A stretch of DNA of 64,000 nucleotides from Adiantum capillus-veneris (lineage: Eukaryota > Streptophyta > Polypodiopsida > Polypodiales > Pteridaceae). Numbering within the stretch: the first letter of the stretch is position 1; each line of letters opens with the position of its first letter. A program made the position numbers and the translations under genes. The stretch is from contig CM043960.1 in assembly GCA_014529385.2 (NCBI GenBank), positions 116,818,043 through 116,882,042 of the forward strand, in the 5' to 3' direction. This document shows positions 41,575 through 51,831 of the stretch, piece after piece. The notes below the pieces were generated by a model. It saw nothing but the letters and a program-made list of their open reading frames with translations, was not told the origin of the DNA and searched no databases.

Positions 41575-44500
41575 TCATGTGTATGAGAGTAAGCCCAAAG
41601 CTTTTCGGAAAGCTTCAAACTTTTCTCGTGATAACTCCTTCGTAAATAGATCTGCAATGTTATCCTGTGTAGGACAGTAAGTTAGTGTGATCTCCCTTGC
41701 ATGTAGCCTTTCCCTGACATAGTGGTAGTGAACCTCTATGTGCTTTGTTCTTGCATGAAATACTGGATTCCTTGCAACTGCCATAGCACTCTGACTGTCA
41801 GTGAAAATGGTAGTGGGTGCCTGTTGACACTCACAAAGATCTGCCAATAACCTGCGTATCCATACACAATCAATTGTTGCCGTGAAAGCTGCCCTGTACT
41901 TAGCTTCACAAGTTGATGTAGCCACTGTGGGTTGCTTCTTGCTTAGCCAAGATATACATGCATTTCCCAAGAAAAAACAATTGCCACTTGTGGAATGTCA
42001 TGTGTCAAAATCACCAGCCCAATCTGAATCGCTGTAACCAAGAAGCTACATAGAACTGTGCTTTCCATACATATCCCCCCTTGGAAAGAACATGGCAAGA
42101 TTAGGGGTACCTGAAAGGTAACGAAGTATGCGCTTCACAGACTACCAATGATGCATACCTGGGCTGTGCATAAATCTGCTTGCTTGTGAAACCCCAAATT
42201 GAATGTCTGGACGAGTGTTGCCTGCCAAATATATCAAGCAACCAACAGCTGCTGCATAAGTATGTACATCAAAAGGTTCTCCAGCATCGTGCATGCTCAA
42301 CTTTGATCCAGTTTCTACAGGTGTAGAGATTGGTTTACAATTTTGCATACCAAACTTGTCCAAAATTTTATGCAAATATTTTGCCTGCAACATGTATATG
42401 CCATCCTCTGATTGCACAAACTGAATACCCAAGTAATAATGTAGCAAACCAAGATCAGACATCTCAAAGGTTTTTCTCAAAGCATCTTTAAATGCTTCAA
42501 TTTCATTTGCATTATTGCCTGTAAGAAGCATATCATCCACATAAAGTGTTAGCATAATGAGAACTCCATCTCTCTTTTTGACATACAAAGTACTTTGTGT
42601 TGGACTATTCTGAAATCCTTGGCCAATCAAATAAGTATGTATCTTCTCATACCATGCTCTTGGAGCCTGTTTGAGACCATACAAAGCTTTACGCAATCTA
42701 CATACCTTTTGCTCTTGACCTTTTACAACAAAACCACTTGGTTGACTTACATAAACTTCTTCCTGCAAATCACCATTCAAAAAATCAGTTTTGATATCCA
42801 ACTGATGCACTTTCCAACCATGATGAGCAGCAATTGCAACTAGTGATCTAACTGTGGACACACGAGAAGTAGGAGCAAAGGTTTCATCATAATCTATGCC
42901 TTTCTGTTGCGCATAGCCTTTTGCTACAAGCCTTGCTTTGTACCTGTCAACAGTACCATCTTGTTTCCTTTTTACCTTAAAAACCCACCTTGTACCAATA
43001 GGCTTTTTACCTGTAGGCAAGTCCACTAGATCCCATGTATGATTCTTATGAATAGAATCAATTTCTTGCTGCATAGCATCTTTCCACTGAACACACTCTA
43101 AAGCTTGTTCAAATGAATCAGGCTCATCTGCATCACAAAGAGTGCTAAAGCAAGCCAAATCTACTTGCTCTCTGCCAAAAGTAGTACCAGCACGTGTTTT
43201 CCGTGGCAGCGGTGCATCCAACTTGCTATCCTGCAAAGTTTTCTGAACCCATTTAGGCAAGGTTATTTCTTCCCTAAGAACTTCTTGCTCTTCACGCACA
43301 ATTTCCTTTACATCATGAGGTGTCACATGCTGATCAAAAGATTGATCAAGATTATCAACCTGTTGTGATTCTTGATTCTCCACAAAAGAAGAAAGCAAAC
43401 CTTCAAATACATCATGTGTCTGCATATGAGGTACATCAAAAGCAACCATAGGTTGAGCAGTAGTTTCTGCAAAAATTACATCACGACTTTCAAAAATCTT
43501 GTTTGTAGTAGGATTGTAAAGTCTATAACCTTTACTTCCACTACTGTACCCCACAAATATACATTTGATTGCCTTATCATCAAGCTTCCCACGTAACTGC
43601 TGAGGGATGTGAGCATAAGCAAGACAACCAAAAACACGAAGATAACTGACTGAAGGTTTTCTGTCATACCAAGCTTCATATGGAGTAATGGTCTTCAAGG
43701 CACGAGTAGGACACCTGTTCAAAACATGTGTTGCACAAGCAACTGTCTCCATCCATAGCTTATGAGGCAAACTCTTAGCCTTGAGCATACATCTAGCCGT
43801 CTCCATTAAAGATCTGTTCTTCCTTTCTGCAACACCATTCTGTTGTGGTGTGTATGGCATAGTGCATTGGTGTTTAATGCCTTTCTTTCCCAAAAAATCC
43901 TTAAATGCACCTGACATGTATTCACCTCCTCGATCGGTACGAAGAGTCTGTACTTTGCAACCTGTTTCATTTTCAACCATGGCGACATAATGTTGAAAAA
44001 TTGCAAACACATCTGACTTTGCTTTGAGTGGATACACCCAACAAAACCTGGAAAATTCATCAATGAAGGTCACAAAATAAAGGCTGTTTCCTATAGATGG
44101 CGTCCTCATAGGACCACATACATCACTGTGTACAAGCTGCAACTTTCGTGTCGCTCTAACTGAACCATCCTACAAAAATGCAAATCTGTGCATCTTTCCA
44201 AGAATGCAACCTGTGACATGTCTTGGTGGCATCTCCAATAAAGAAAAATCATGCACCATAGTATGACGTTGTAAAGTCATCAAACTGCCATAACTAACAT
44301 GCCCGAATCTAGCATGCCACAACTCAGCATCCTGCATTGCCTGAGTCTTTGTTTCTGCAATACATACATGAATCTGCTTTTCATAACGATCTAGCACAAA
44401 TAGTCCATTTTCCAGCGTACCTGTAGTGATAAGAGAATAACCATTCTCTCGATCTCGTACAACACATCTGTCATCCTCAAAAATGACCCGAAGACCATTT

Positions 44501-45753
44501 TTTGCAAGAGAGGATACAGACAACAAATTCTTCTTGATCCCTGGAACATATAAGACATCTGGCAAGCATAAATCTGAACCATCTGAAATGGTAATCAAAA
44601 TCTTACCAACGCCTTTGATTGGATAAGAAGCATTATTTGCACATGTCACCTTCTTTCCTGCTGGAGCTGCATCCAATGAACAAAACAAATCCTTCCTTGA
44701 AGTAATATGCCTGGATGCACCACTATCAAAGTACCAAATCATTTTTGTCTTGTCAACACTGTAAGCAAAAAAATCTGAACATACTACGAAAGCATAAGAA
44801 TCCTGCACAAAGTTTGCAGACTCTTCTTTAGCTGTAGAAGAATCACCAGAAGCTGAAACAACCAAACTTGACTCTTTCTTCTTTTCTTTAGCAATTCGCT
44901 TTTTACACTCACTAATGTAGTGACCAGGTTTTTTGCAGTAGTGACATTTACCTTTCTTCTTGGACTTGTCGGAATCACCTTTAGACTTCTCTGAAGATTG
45001 TCCTGCACTAGACTTGGAGTAAGGAGCACTCTCTTTACCCTTGTTTTTGTTATGTACAACAAGAGCATGATCCATACCATCCACCTGTAAAGACTTTTTC
45101 TTACGTGATTGATCCTCCTGCAATAGCAAAGCCACTAACTCTTCAAAATGAAGAGGCTCAGAATTAGCTCGCAAAGACAGAGTCAAAGAAGTCTGAAAAG
45201 TCAAATAAGATGGTGGTAGTGAATTGAGTGTTTTGGAAACCAAGTCCTTCTCTGGAATCACTTCATCAATGCTAAGCAATTGCTCTTTAAGATCCCTGAT
45301 TTTTGTAAGATGCTCGACAATATCGTCACCTTCGTCCATCTGTATTTTGTCAAGTTGTTTCTTCAAAAACTCTATTCTGGCAGCATTTCTTCCTCCAAAC
45401 ATAGCGTGCAGAGTGTTCCAAGCATCCTCAGAAGTTCTCCAAGATCTGATATGTGGTGTGATTATCCTCTTTATGGTTAAGGCAATCATAGCCATAGCCT
45501 GTGCATCTTTAGTATCCCATCTCTTTTGCTCTGGAGTGACTTGTGAGGGTCCTGCACCAACAACTGCACCACGACCAGGCGTGGCAGGTGCAATGCTGCC
45601 TGGACGAACTTCATCTCCAAATACATAATCCCACAATCCTTTACCAACCAAAACATTTTTGGCCATAAAAGACCAAAGAGAATAGTTGGTACCATCCAAT
45701 TTGTCTTCGGATGTAAACGCACCAAAAATCTCTTTCTCCGTAGATTGAGCCAT
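41575..45753 (-). pseudogene. gag-pol: Copia C gag-pol polyprotein, four in-frame stops and no frameshift
   Basis: The frame starts at the ATG 45753 (MAQSTEKEIFGAFTSEDKLD). In order: UBN2-type Gag; zinc knuckle CHYCKKPGHYISEC near 44920-44960; protease WYFDSGASRHITS near 44710; GAG-pre-integrase (LWHARFGHVSYGS); integrase HSDVCGP, RTDRGGEYMSG, PQQNGVAERKN (about 43800-44120); RT YVDDMLL near 42530; RNase H with SDSDWAG, TCEAKYRAA, FTDSQSAMAV to 41575. Stops are at 44168-44170, 42142-42144, near 42048 and near 42002. All fit C to T changes (Gln or Arg codons). YVDD and the other motifs are intact; TCEAKY replaces the usual EAEY, so an RNase H acidic residue is lost. Confidence 0.93.
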
Positions 45754-46137
45754 ACTGTGGATGCACACAAGAGAGCAAAAGAACCTCCAAGAGATTCACA
45801 AATCTCCTCTCCAATCCAAGTAAAACTCTACACAAAATCTCAGCACAAAGCTAAGACAAGCTGCTTCCCAAAAGAACTATTTACCTGAAGAAAATCTGTC
45901 AAAAAGCACACCCTCTTTATCTAAACGCCTCCGAAAAGTAACTTCTGCTACGCTACTCAGAACAAAATTCTGAGGGCTCGAACGGCTTCGAAATGGGGGT
46001 AAACCCTAGGTCACCTTCTCAGAATACTCCCGAAACGTCGAGGATGCTCCCACGAGCAAATTGTCCGGAAACTGTCTGAAAACTGCGATTGCGCACGCGG
46101 ACGCTAAAACGCAAGTAGAGGTTCTGGAAATCACCTT

Positions 46138-46149
46138 GCTCTGATACCA
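46138..46149 (-). promoter_or_regulatory. Primer binding site of Copia C
   Basis: The minus strand reads TGGTATCAGAGC two bases inside the 5' LTR: initiator-Met tRNA type. Confidence 0.95.
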
Positions 46150-46151
46150 AT

Positions 46152-46442
46152 TGTTGAAGATGATGAAACAGGAAACAGAAGGAAGACAACAACTCAGAGT
46201 AGGAAGAAGATGGAGAAGGAGAAGACACAGAGCTTGTGTACGAGATCTCTGTAGTCTCTCTCTCTCTCTCTCTCTCTGTATTAGAATAATAGAGTATATA
46301 CAAACTCAGAGCTACAAAGCTTATATGAAACCCTAAGAGATAAGGTGTCCTTTCACACCAGATGTCCAGGGGGAAAAACCCAGTGGGAGAAAAGTGCCCC
46401 TGGTGAAGCGCGTATACACACTAACACTACTACATGTCTACA
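46152..46442 (-). repeat. 5' LTR of Copia C (291 bp)
   Basis: Begins TGTTGAAGATG and ends GTCTACA on the plus strand. It differs from the other LTR mainly by an expanded CT run (46255-46277). Confidence 0.94.
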
Positions 46443-46447
46443 TTAAT
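46443..46447. repeat. Copia C target site duplication, right
   Basis: TTAAT, identical to 41244-41248. Confidence 0.93.
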
Positions 46448-47015
46448 TGTACGAGCTAGATAGCTCTTTGTTTTTTCTATTTTAGCCTTAGCCAAGCCTT
46501 ATAAAAGGGCATAGACGTTCATTTTCTGGGGGTCTTTTTTGACTAAGAGGCTTTTTTGCCAAAGAGAGTGATTGGAGTTTTCCAAGCCTGTGTATTGCAA
46601 GTTTGCCATTGGAGCTGCATACTTGGCTGTACTATCTCCCTATGCAATAATACCAAACATTTGCCCCTATTTTTTGTGTTGCTTCTCCCATCCCCCTCCT
46701 TTTCTCTCGCTCTTTGTGTACTTGCCAGTGCTTGTTTCAAAGGGTTTGCCTGCAGCTTGAAGGGTGTTACCAAGAGGACAAGATTGGGGTGTCTTGTGAG
46801 TCGGAAAGGGTGAGTTGAGCAGTGTGGGTGCGTTTGTGTTGTAAGGTGTTTTTTGCGAGGTGTGAGACAATTGTTATGTATGCTAAAGTGGAGTGGTTAG
46901 TGCAAATTAGCCAAGTTGAAGGTGTTATTAGAGAGGTTAGGGGTGTTGTGGAATCCCTGGGCTATAGAGAGGCAAACATTTTTGTGTTGGGTGTGTTCCC
47001 TATTCCCCCTCTCCA

Positions 47016-47948
47016 ACGCCGCACCATCTGACCACACCCAATGTCGCTCAACACTATAGCCGTGTCTTTTTAGCCATTCATTGTGCAAAAGAAAACAGTC
47101 CTTTCCAAACAAAGTGTCATGTGTTTTTTCGTCAAATATGTAGAAGTAAGTTGTCTTTTGTATAGCACCAAGTGCATCACGTAAGTATGAAATGTGAACA
47201 AAGATTGTGACCTGAGATGAATATCAATGCATTGAGACTGGATCTCATTTTGCACATTGAAGGAGTAACTCAATGCAAAATCCACTATAGACACCACTAC
47301 ATTGTCAGGAAAATTGGTAAAACACTCCTTGAATTGTTGGGCTTGCCACCTGTACAAGTAATTGTGTTTGATGAACTTCCCTAGTTTCCCTCGGAGCACA
47401 GAAATGAAACTCATCGGACTGAGTTGCTGCACCACGAGGTCTTTTCGACCATTATCTAGACCTTCTTCATCCTTTTCTTGTGTAGGAACCTTGTCAAAAA
47501 GCTTGACATTCATTCTAGAGATACCATCACTCTCTTCGACGGGACACAACATGAGTCTTTCAATCCCGCAATTAGTGCATGTTCCCAAAAGACATTTGCT
47601 GCGGTGAAAAGCAGTATCACTTGGCTTTGGACACAATACAGACTCCCATAGTTTTATCAAGGATGAAAAAGTGGTTTTTGATGATGTGCATTGTGCTATT
47701 CCACCACTCGGACTGCACACAAGACACATGAAAAAGCATGATGTTCCATGTAGTCCGTATCTTCCATGACTCATCTGATTTAGTTCTTCCTTCAAGTAAA
47801 CAAGCTGAACATGGTATTCACAAGAGCAGGTGTTGCGGTCCTTCAACTTGTGTACAAAGTATTGCTTCAGACCCTCAAAGCATTTAAGAGACATCCTAAT
47901 GTTAGGATGAGCCTCCTGGAACCACATGTACAAATCCCTCTACCACAC
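47016..47948 (-). pseudogene. DDE-like gene, central exon up to the LTR insertion (minus strand)
   Basis: An acceptor-like GTGGTAG just above 47948 leads into DLYMWFQEAHPNIRMSLKCF and KDRNTCSCEYHVQLVYLKEE, a zinc-finger-like C-x-C-x2-H. Then SKCLLGTCTNCGIERLMLCP, YRWQAQQFKECFTNFPDNVV and VSIVDFALSYSFNVQNEIQS, which gives the first core aspartate (near 47270). A frameshift near 47095 leads to HNEWLKRHGYSVERHWVWSD, and SDGA at about 47027-47036 is the second acidic motif, cut by the LTR element at 47015. The order (C-x-C-x2-H segment, VDFA-x-x-YS, SDG-x-x-SQFK, HGKG) fits a DDE-like nuclease or transposase core; the family name is unknown to me. Confidence 0.65.
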
Positions 47949-48139
47949 AGGAGACATTTAAAAATATTATAAAGTACTAAAATCTAGTTGCAACACTTAC
48001 CCACTACCACCTCGGGGTGTATTTTCACAAAAAGTAGGTATGACTTCACCTTTTGTCCACAAAAAAGTATGTATGTCATTTCTCCACCTTTTCAACCAAA
48101 GTGAGGTGGGGTTCGTTCAGCAGTGGGAGTTGGTGTCTA

Positions 48140-49135
48140 CTAGTGAATCACTTCAGTGCACTTGGAGAACACTCTGAAGCACATTTAAGCACTTTGCAGC
48201 ACTTTAAAGAACTTTGGGACACTTGAAAGCATTGTGAAGCACTTTGTGGCACTTTCAAGCACCACATGTCACTTTCAAGCAACCTGGCATGCACTTTGGT
48301 GCCCTTTGAAGCACTCTGCAGCATTATAAAGCACTTTGGGACACTTGAAGGCACTCTGAGCACTTCAATGCACTTTAAGAGCACTCTAAGGCACTTTGTG
48401 ACACTTGAAAGAACTTTTCCAACACTTTGGTGCACTTTGAACTACTTTGGTGCACTTTGGAAGCACTCTAAACTACTAGTTTGTGGCACTTCAAAGCACT
48501 CTGAGACACTCTATGGCATTTTCAAACACTATGAAGCACTTTATGGCAGTTTCAAGAACTATGAAGCACTTTCAAAGCACTATGAAGCAGTTTGAGCCAC
48601 TTTGGTGCCCTAAATAGAATTGCGTGGCACTTTGAAGCACGTTGAAGCACTGTAAAGCACTTTTTAACGCTTTCAAGCACTCTGAAGCACTCTAAAGTAC
48701 TTTGAAGAACTTTGAGGCACTATGTAACACTTTAAAGCACTTTTGGGCACTTGTAAGCACTCTGAAGTGCACTTTAAGGTCTCTTGAGAGCACTTCAGTG
48801 CTATTTAATAGCATTCTGAGGCACATTATGGCACTATGCAGCACTCTAAAGCACTTTAGAGTTTAGAAAGCACTTTGAAGCACTCTAAAGTACTTTGTGG
48901 CACTTTCAAGTACCATGAAGCACTTTAGTGCACTTTGGAAGCGCTCTGAAATACTTTGAAGCACTTTTTGGTGCTTTCATGCACACTGAAATGCACTTTT
49001 CTGGCATTTTCAAGAATTTGAAGGCTCTAAGTGATGCACTTTAAAGCACTTTGAGACACTTATAAAGCATTTCAAAGCTTTTGCAAGCACCCCAAATTGC
49101 TAAGTAAAGCATTGTGACACACTTTGAAGCAGTTC
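48140..49135. repeat. Degenerate short-unit repeat array, AAGCACTTTGAAGCACT type (array 3)
   Basis: About 1 kb of variants such as GCACTTTGAAGCACTCTGAA, mostly in one orientation, with spacing near 10-11 or 20-22 bases. It lies in the intron-like gap between the two minus-strand exons of the DDE-like gene. Open frames here (48148-48435, 48266-48595) are artefacts. Confidence 0.85.
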
Positions 49136-49138
49136 TGG

Positions 49139-49894
49139 CTGATGCACCTGAGGTAAATCGAGGAGATGCAAATGCACCACATGTGCCCTCTTGCCGATTC
49201 TCTTTCAAACGACATCTTTCTTGTTTGGGGAGATGTAGGTTTCCATTGGCGAGAATTGAAACATGAATTCTCTGATTTCAATTGTTAAGGTATTGGTCCT
49301 ATGCTGTTGACGTTGACACGTGTCTAAGGGAAGTGACCCCTCCTCCATATCAGTTCGTAGCCGAAAATTGGCTGCCACGACATTTCTTCGATGAAGTCCT
49401 AGTGCCTTCGCAACATCATTATTACTCATTATATTTTCAGCCCGATTGACTCCATTGAGGCATTCCATGACAGTAGCCCTTTTACAAAATAGCTCATTGT
49501 TTGAACGAAGGACCTTCACCTCAGACAATGTATGACAAATGTTAGAGAAAATTTGCCTCCCAACTATCTCCGGTGTGGGTTGCAACACTGAGAACATTGG
49601 ATGACTGAGAAGTTGTTGTAGATTTCTCCATTGAAGACCCTCGGAAAGACCGTTTGTTTGATTAAGCCAACACTTAGCAACTGCCCTACAAATTTTCTTT
49701 GCCTCCTGCTCATCAATGTCACCATCCTCTCGCACTGATGCCATTATTTTCTGCATGTTTCTTTGTTCCCTTGTCTTTGCATCCCAATAGTTTCGTAGAC
49801 TCGACAGAAGATCCCTTGGGATATGCTGTGTAGCAGATAATGGAGGAAGGTAAAGGGGGTTTGTACTGCCATTATGACTATTATGTGATTCCAT
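49139..49894 (-). pseudogene. DDE-like gene, N-terminal exon (minus strand)
   Basis: The ATG at 49894 (MESHNSHNGSTNPLYLPPLS) opens 229 codons. It contains DLLSSLRNYWDAKTREQRNM, AKKICRAVAKCWLNQTNGLS, a helical segment, and MSNNDVAKALGLHRRNVVAA (about 49370-49430), which looks like a helix-turn-helix. TGA at 49204-49206 is followed in frame by KRIGKRAHVVHLHLLDLPQV, which is expected to join the 47948 exon. A DNA-binding N-terminus ahead of a DDE-like core would suit a transposase or a domesticated one. No homologue can be checked here. Confidence 0.55.
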
Positions 49895-49955
49895 GTGGAA
49901 CTTGCGAGGATGCTATTAACACGACAATGAAGACAGTCAAAACAGTGCCATAGTA

Positions 49956-49958
<3 letters not shown>

Positions 49959-50034
<76 letters not shown>
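49959..50034. repeat. Compound microsatellite (AT)n(AG)n
   Basis: AT run 49959-50000 directly followed by AG run 50001-50034. Confidence 0.95.
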
Positions 50035-50036
<2 letters not shown>

Positions 50037-50160
50037 TTCGTTGAAGCTGAATAACCCACCACCCATTTCATCTCCTCCCAAAGGAGTGTCCAAGACACTC
50101 CTTTTGGTACCACCTAAACATGCTATCACCCTAACAACTATGCACCAAGTGACCATTTAC

Positions 50161-50162
<2 letters not shown>

Positions 50163-50204
<42 letters not shown>
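50163..50204. repeat. (GA)n microsatellite
   Basis: About 21 GA units. Confidence 0.95.
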
Positions 50205-50206
<2 letters not shown>

Positions 50207-51196
50207 CACTTAGGTACCCCACACGTAGGGGGGTAATTCGTAATGCAACGATTTGAGCCTCCTGCAATGTAGACTCACGCGTTACTAAGAGACGTAGCTG
50301 ATATTTGAGGAGGGGGTCTACCAACTGCACCTCAAAGAGGTCGAGTTGCCTCGAAGGCTTCCATAATCTTGCCTTGAAAACGGCGAGCCCTTGCTCAATT
50401 GGTTTTTAGCTTTTCGAAAGGCGAGCTTCTTCTTCTCTCTCTACGTTGTCCTCGTCTCTCTCTACACAGAGTGATTTTAAAAGCTTTTCTCATTTCATTT
50501 TTTATTATTGAAGTGTTTAATTTGCAATAGGTTTTGCGTGTGATTGAAATGTCTTCGTTGAAGAGGGGTAACAAAATTTTTGCTCAGCTTTGAGGGGGAT
50601 AGCATGTGGTTCCTGATAACGGGTTACACCCTCCCCTGTGGAGACCCCCTTACAATTAGAGGAGCTTGATTGAAGTTGAAGTAACAGACAGTACAGACTT
50701 CAGTGATAGGATTTGACGCCCATCTGCCCTTCTTAAGGCATTTTACCGATCGTATGAAGGCCAAAGTTTTTTTGAGTCTGTCATTGGAAGGGCTTGTTCA
50801 AAAATTATCCTTCTATAGAGAAGGGTGAAAAAATAGAATACATGTCAATGGAAGGGCTAATTAAAAAACATTTTATATATATTAATGCTCATTTACAATA
50901 TCTATATGTATATTGGTTATACTCATTGACAGAATATAGTATCTTGTGTAAATTATGCGAAATTTTCTCATTGAAAAGGCAAATTGAAAATAGACCCTTC
51001 TATAGGGAAGGGTGCATTTTTCTACAACCCATCTTTTGAAAGAATAGGTTGCCCTTCAAATCCTCACAGCGGCTTGAAATGAAACTAACTATTTTAAGCT
51101 ACGAGCCTTAGGTTAGGTATAGAGCTAAAATTCTTGTCAATCATATTACCAAATAAGTTAGGTATAGAAGCTAAAGCTCTTCTCAATCATATTTCC
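50205..51196. other. No recognisable gene; two related palindromic segments
   Basis: TCCTTCTATAGAGAAGGGTG (50807-50826) and CCCTTCTATAGGGAAGGGTG (50995-51014) are similar and each nearly self-complementary, 188 bases apart, with a further repeated ATGGAAGGGCT. This could be a small decayed element. Nothing else is supported. Confidence 0.5.
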
Positions 51197-51232
51197 AAAG
51201 CAGTCCGGTGTTGGCATGCATGTAGGTGCTCG

Positions 51233-51265
<33 letters not shown>

Positions 51266-51301
51266 ACTCTAAAGCAGTCCCGTGTTGGCATGCATGTAGG
51301 T

Positions 51302-51343
<42 letters not shown>

Positions 51344-51408
51344 AAGCAGTCCCGTGTTGGCATGCATGTAGGTGCTCGCTCTCTCTCTCTCACTCTCTCT
51401 CTCTCTAA
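51197..51408 (+). repeat. Minisatellite of three units, 72-74 bp, each ending in a CT microsatellite
   Basis: AAAGCAGTCCCGTGTTGGCA followed by TGCATGTAGGTGCTC and (CT)n starts at 51197, 51271 and 51343. Only the CT length and single bases differ. Open frames on both strands here are artefacts. Confidence 0.92.
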
Positions 51409-51530
51409 ACAACTTGTTCGCTTGAATCCTTTATAAGCGAGTGGTGGGACACAAGAAAAATGTGCCACGAGCGTCGGCACATAGCTTGAATTAATTCGCA
51501 AGCGAGCAGCAGAATAGCAAGGCGCCGGTC

Positions 51531-51785
51531 ATGGCGGGCCGGATGCAGTTGGTGGTGGTAATGGCGATGACGATCGTGCTCACGATGGGGTGGCATGCCC
51601 AATTCACAGAGCAGGGTGCGGGTTTCATAATGACCGCCTCTGCGTCCAGCTTATTCACTGAGGCGAGCACGATGAACGCACAGCAGACCGAAGTCGACAA
51701 ATATGCTTTTAAGCCTCCGCCGCCGCCACATAAGGCTCCCCCGCCGTCCCCACCTCATAATAATAATAAGGTCCCCACCTCATAA
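51531..51785 (+). CDS. Small proline-rich protein with a predicted signal peptide
   Basis: The 84-residue frame begins MAGRMQLVVVMAMTIVLTMG, a basic start plus a hydrophobic core like a secretory signal peptide, and ends with a proline-rich tail (KPPPPPHKAPPPSPPHNNNK). Such peptides in plants are often hydroxylated wall or signalling proteins; that is inference. A perfect 25-bp tandem duplication (51746-51770 and 51771-51795) shifts the frame so the protein ends VPTS. Without it the frame would continue with a second KAPPPSPP unit and stop after QNKS at about 51831. It may be a frameshifted gene or a chance frame. No RNA evidence is available. Confidence 0.45.
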   Translation: MAGRMQLVVVMAMTIVLTMGWHAQFTEQGAGFIMTASASSLFTEASTMNAQQTEVDKYAFKPPPPPHKAPPPSPPHNNNKVPTS

Positions 51786-51831
51786 TAATAATAAGGCTCC
51801 ACCGCCGTCCCCACCTCAGAATAAGAGTTGA

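Larger units (their letters stand above)
41249..46442 (-). mobile_element. Ty1/copia retrotransposon (Copia C), minus strand
   Basis: LTRs at 41249-41527 and 46152-46442, target duplication TTAAT, primer site next to the right LTR and purine tract next to the left LTR, so transcription runs leftwards. Gag, protease, integrase, RT and RNase H all lie in one frame. It is inserted in the 3' LTR of the gag-only element. Confidence 0.96.
35625..47015 (+). mobile_element. Non-autonomous gag-only LTR retrotransposon (TR-GAG-like), with nested Copia C
   Basis: Two long direct repeats (35625-37703 and 39751-47015, the second interrupted by Copia C) start TGGTACA and end CCTCTCCA. The internal region of about 2 kb encodes only a gypsy-type gag and an acidic tail; no protease, RT, RNase H or integrase is present. 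A purine-rich tract precedes the 3' LTR. This matches the plant TR-GAG type of non-autonomous element, which needs enzymes from another element. It interrupts the minus-strand DDE-like gene. Confidence 0.88.
39751..47015 (+). repeat. 3' LTR of the gag-only element, split by Copia C
   Basis: LTR halves lie at 39751-41248 and 46448-47015, sharing one TTAAT target copy. Without Copia C and one target copy it is about 2066 bp against 2079 for the 5' LTR. Confidence 0.9.

Noticed and set aside
48148-48595. Open frames on both strands
   Set aside because: Both are readings of the AAGCACTTTG repeat array.
50041-50256. Open frame with a long Arg-Glu tail
   Set aside because: The tail is the GA microsatellite; no unique domain.
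51134-51501. Ser-Leu-rich and Arg-Glu-rich frames on both strands
   Set aside because: Readings of the CT microsatellites in the minisatellite.
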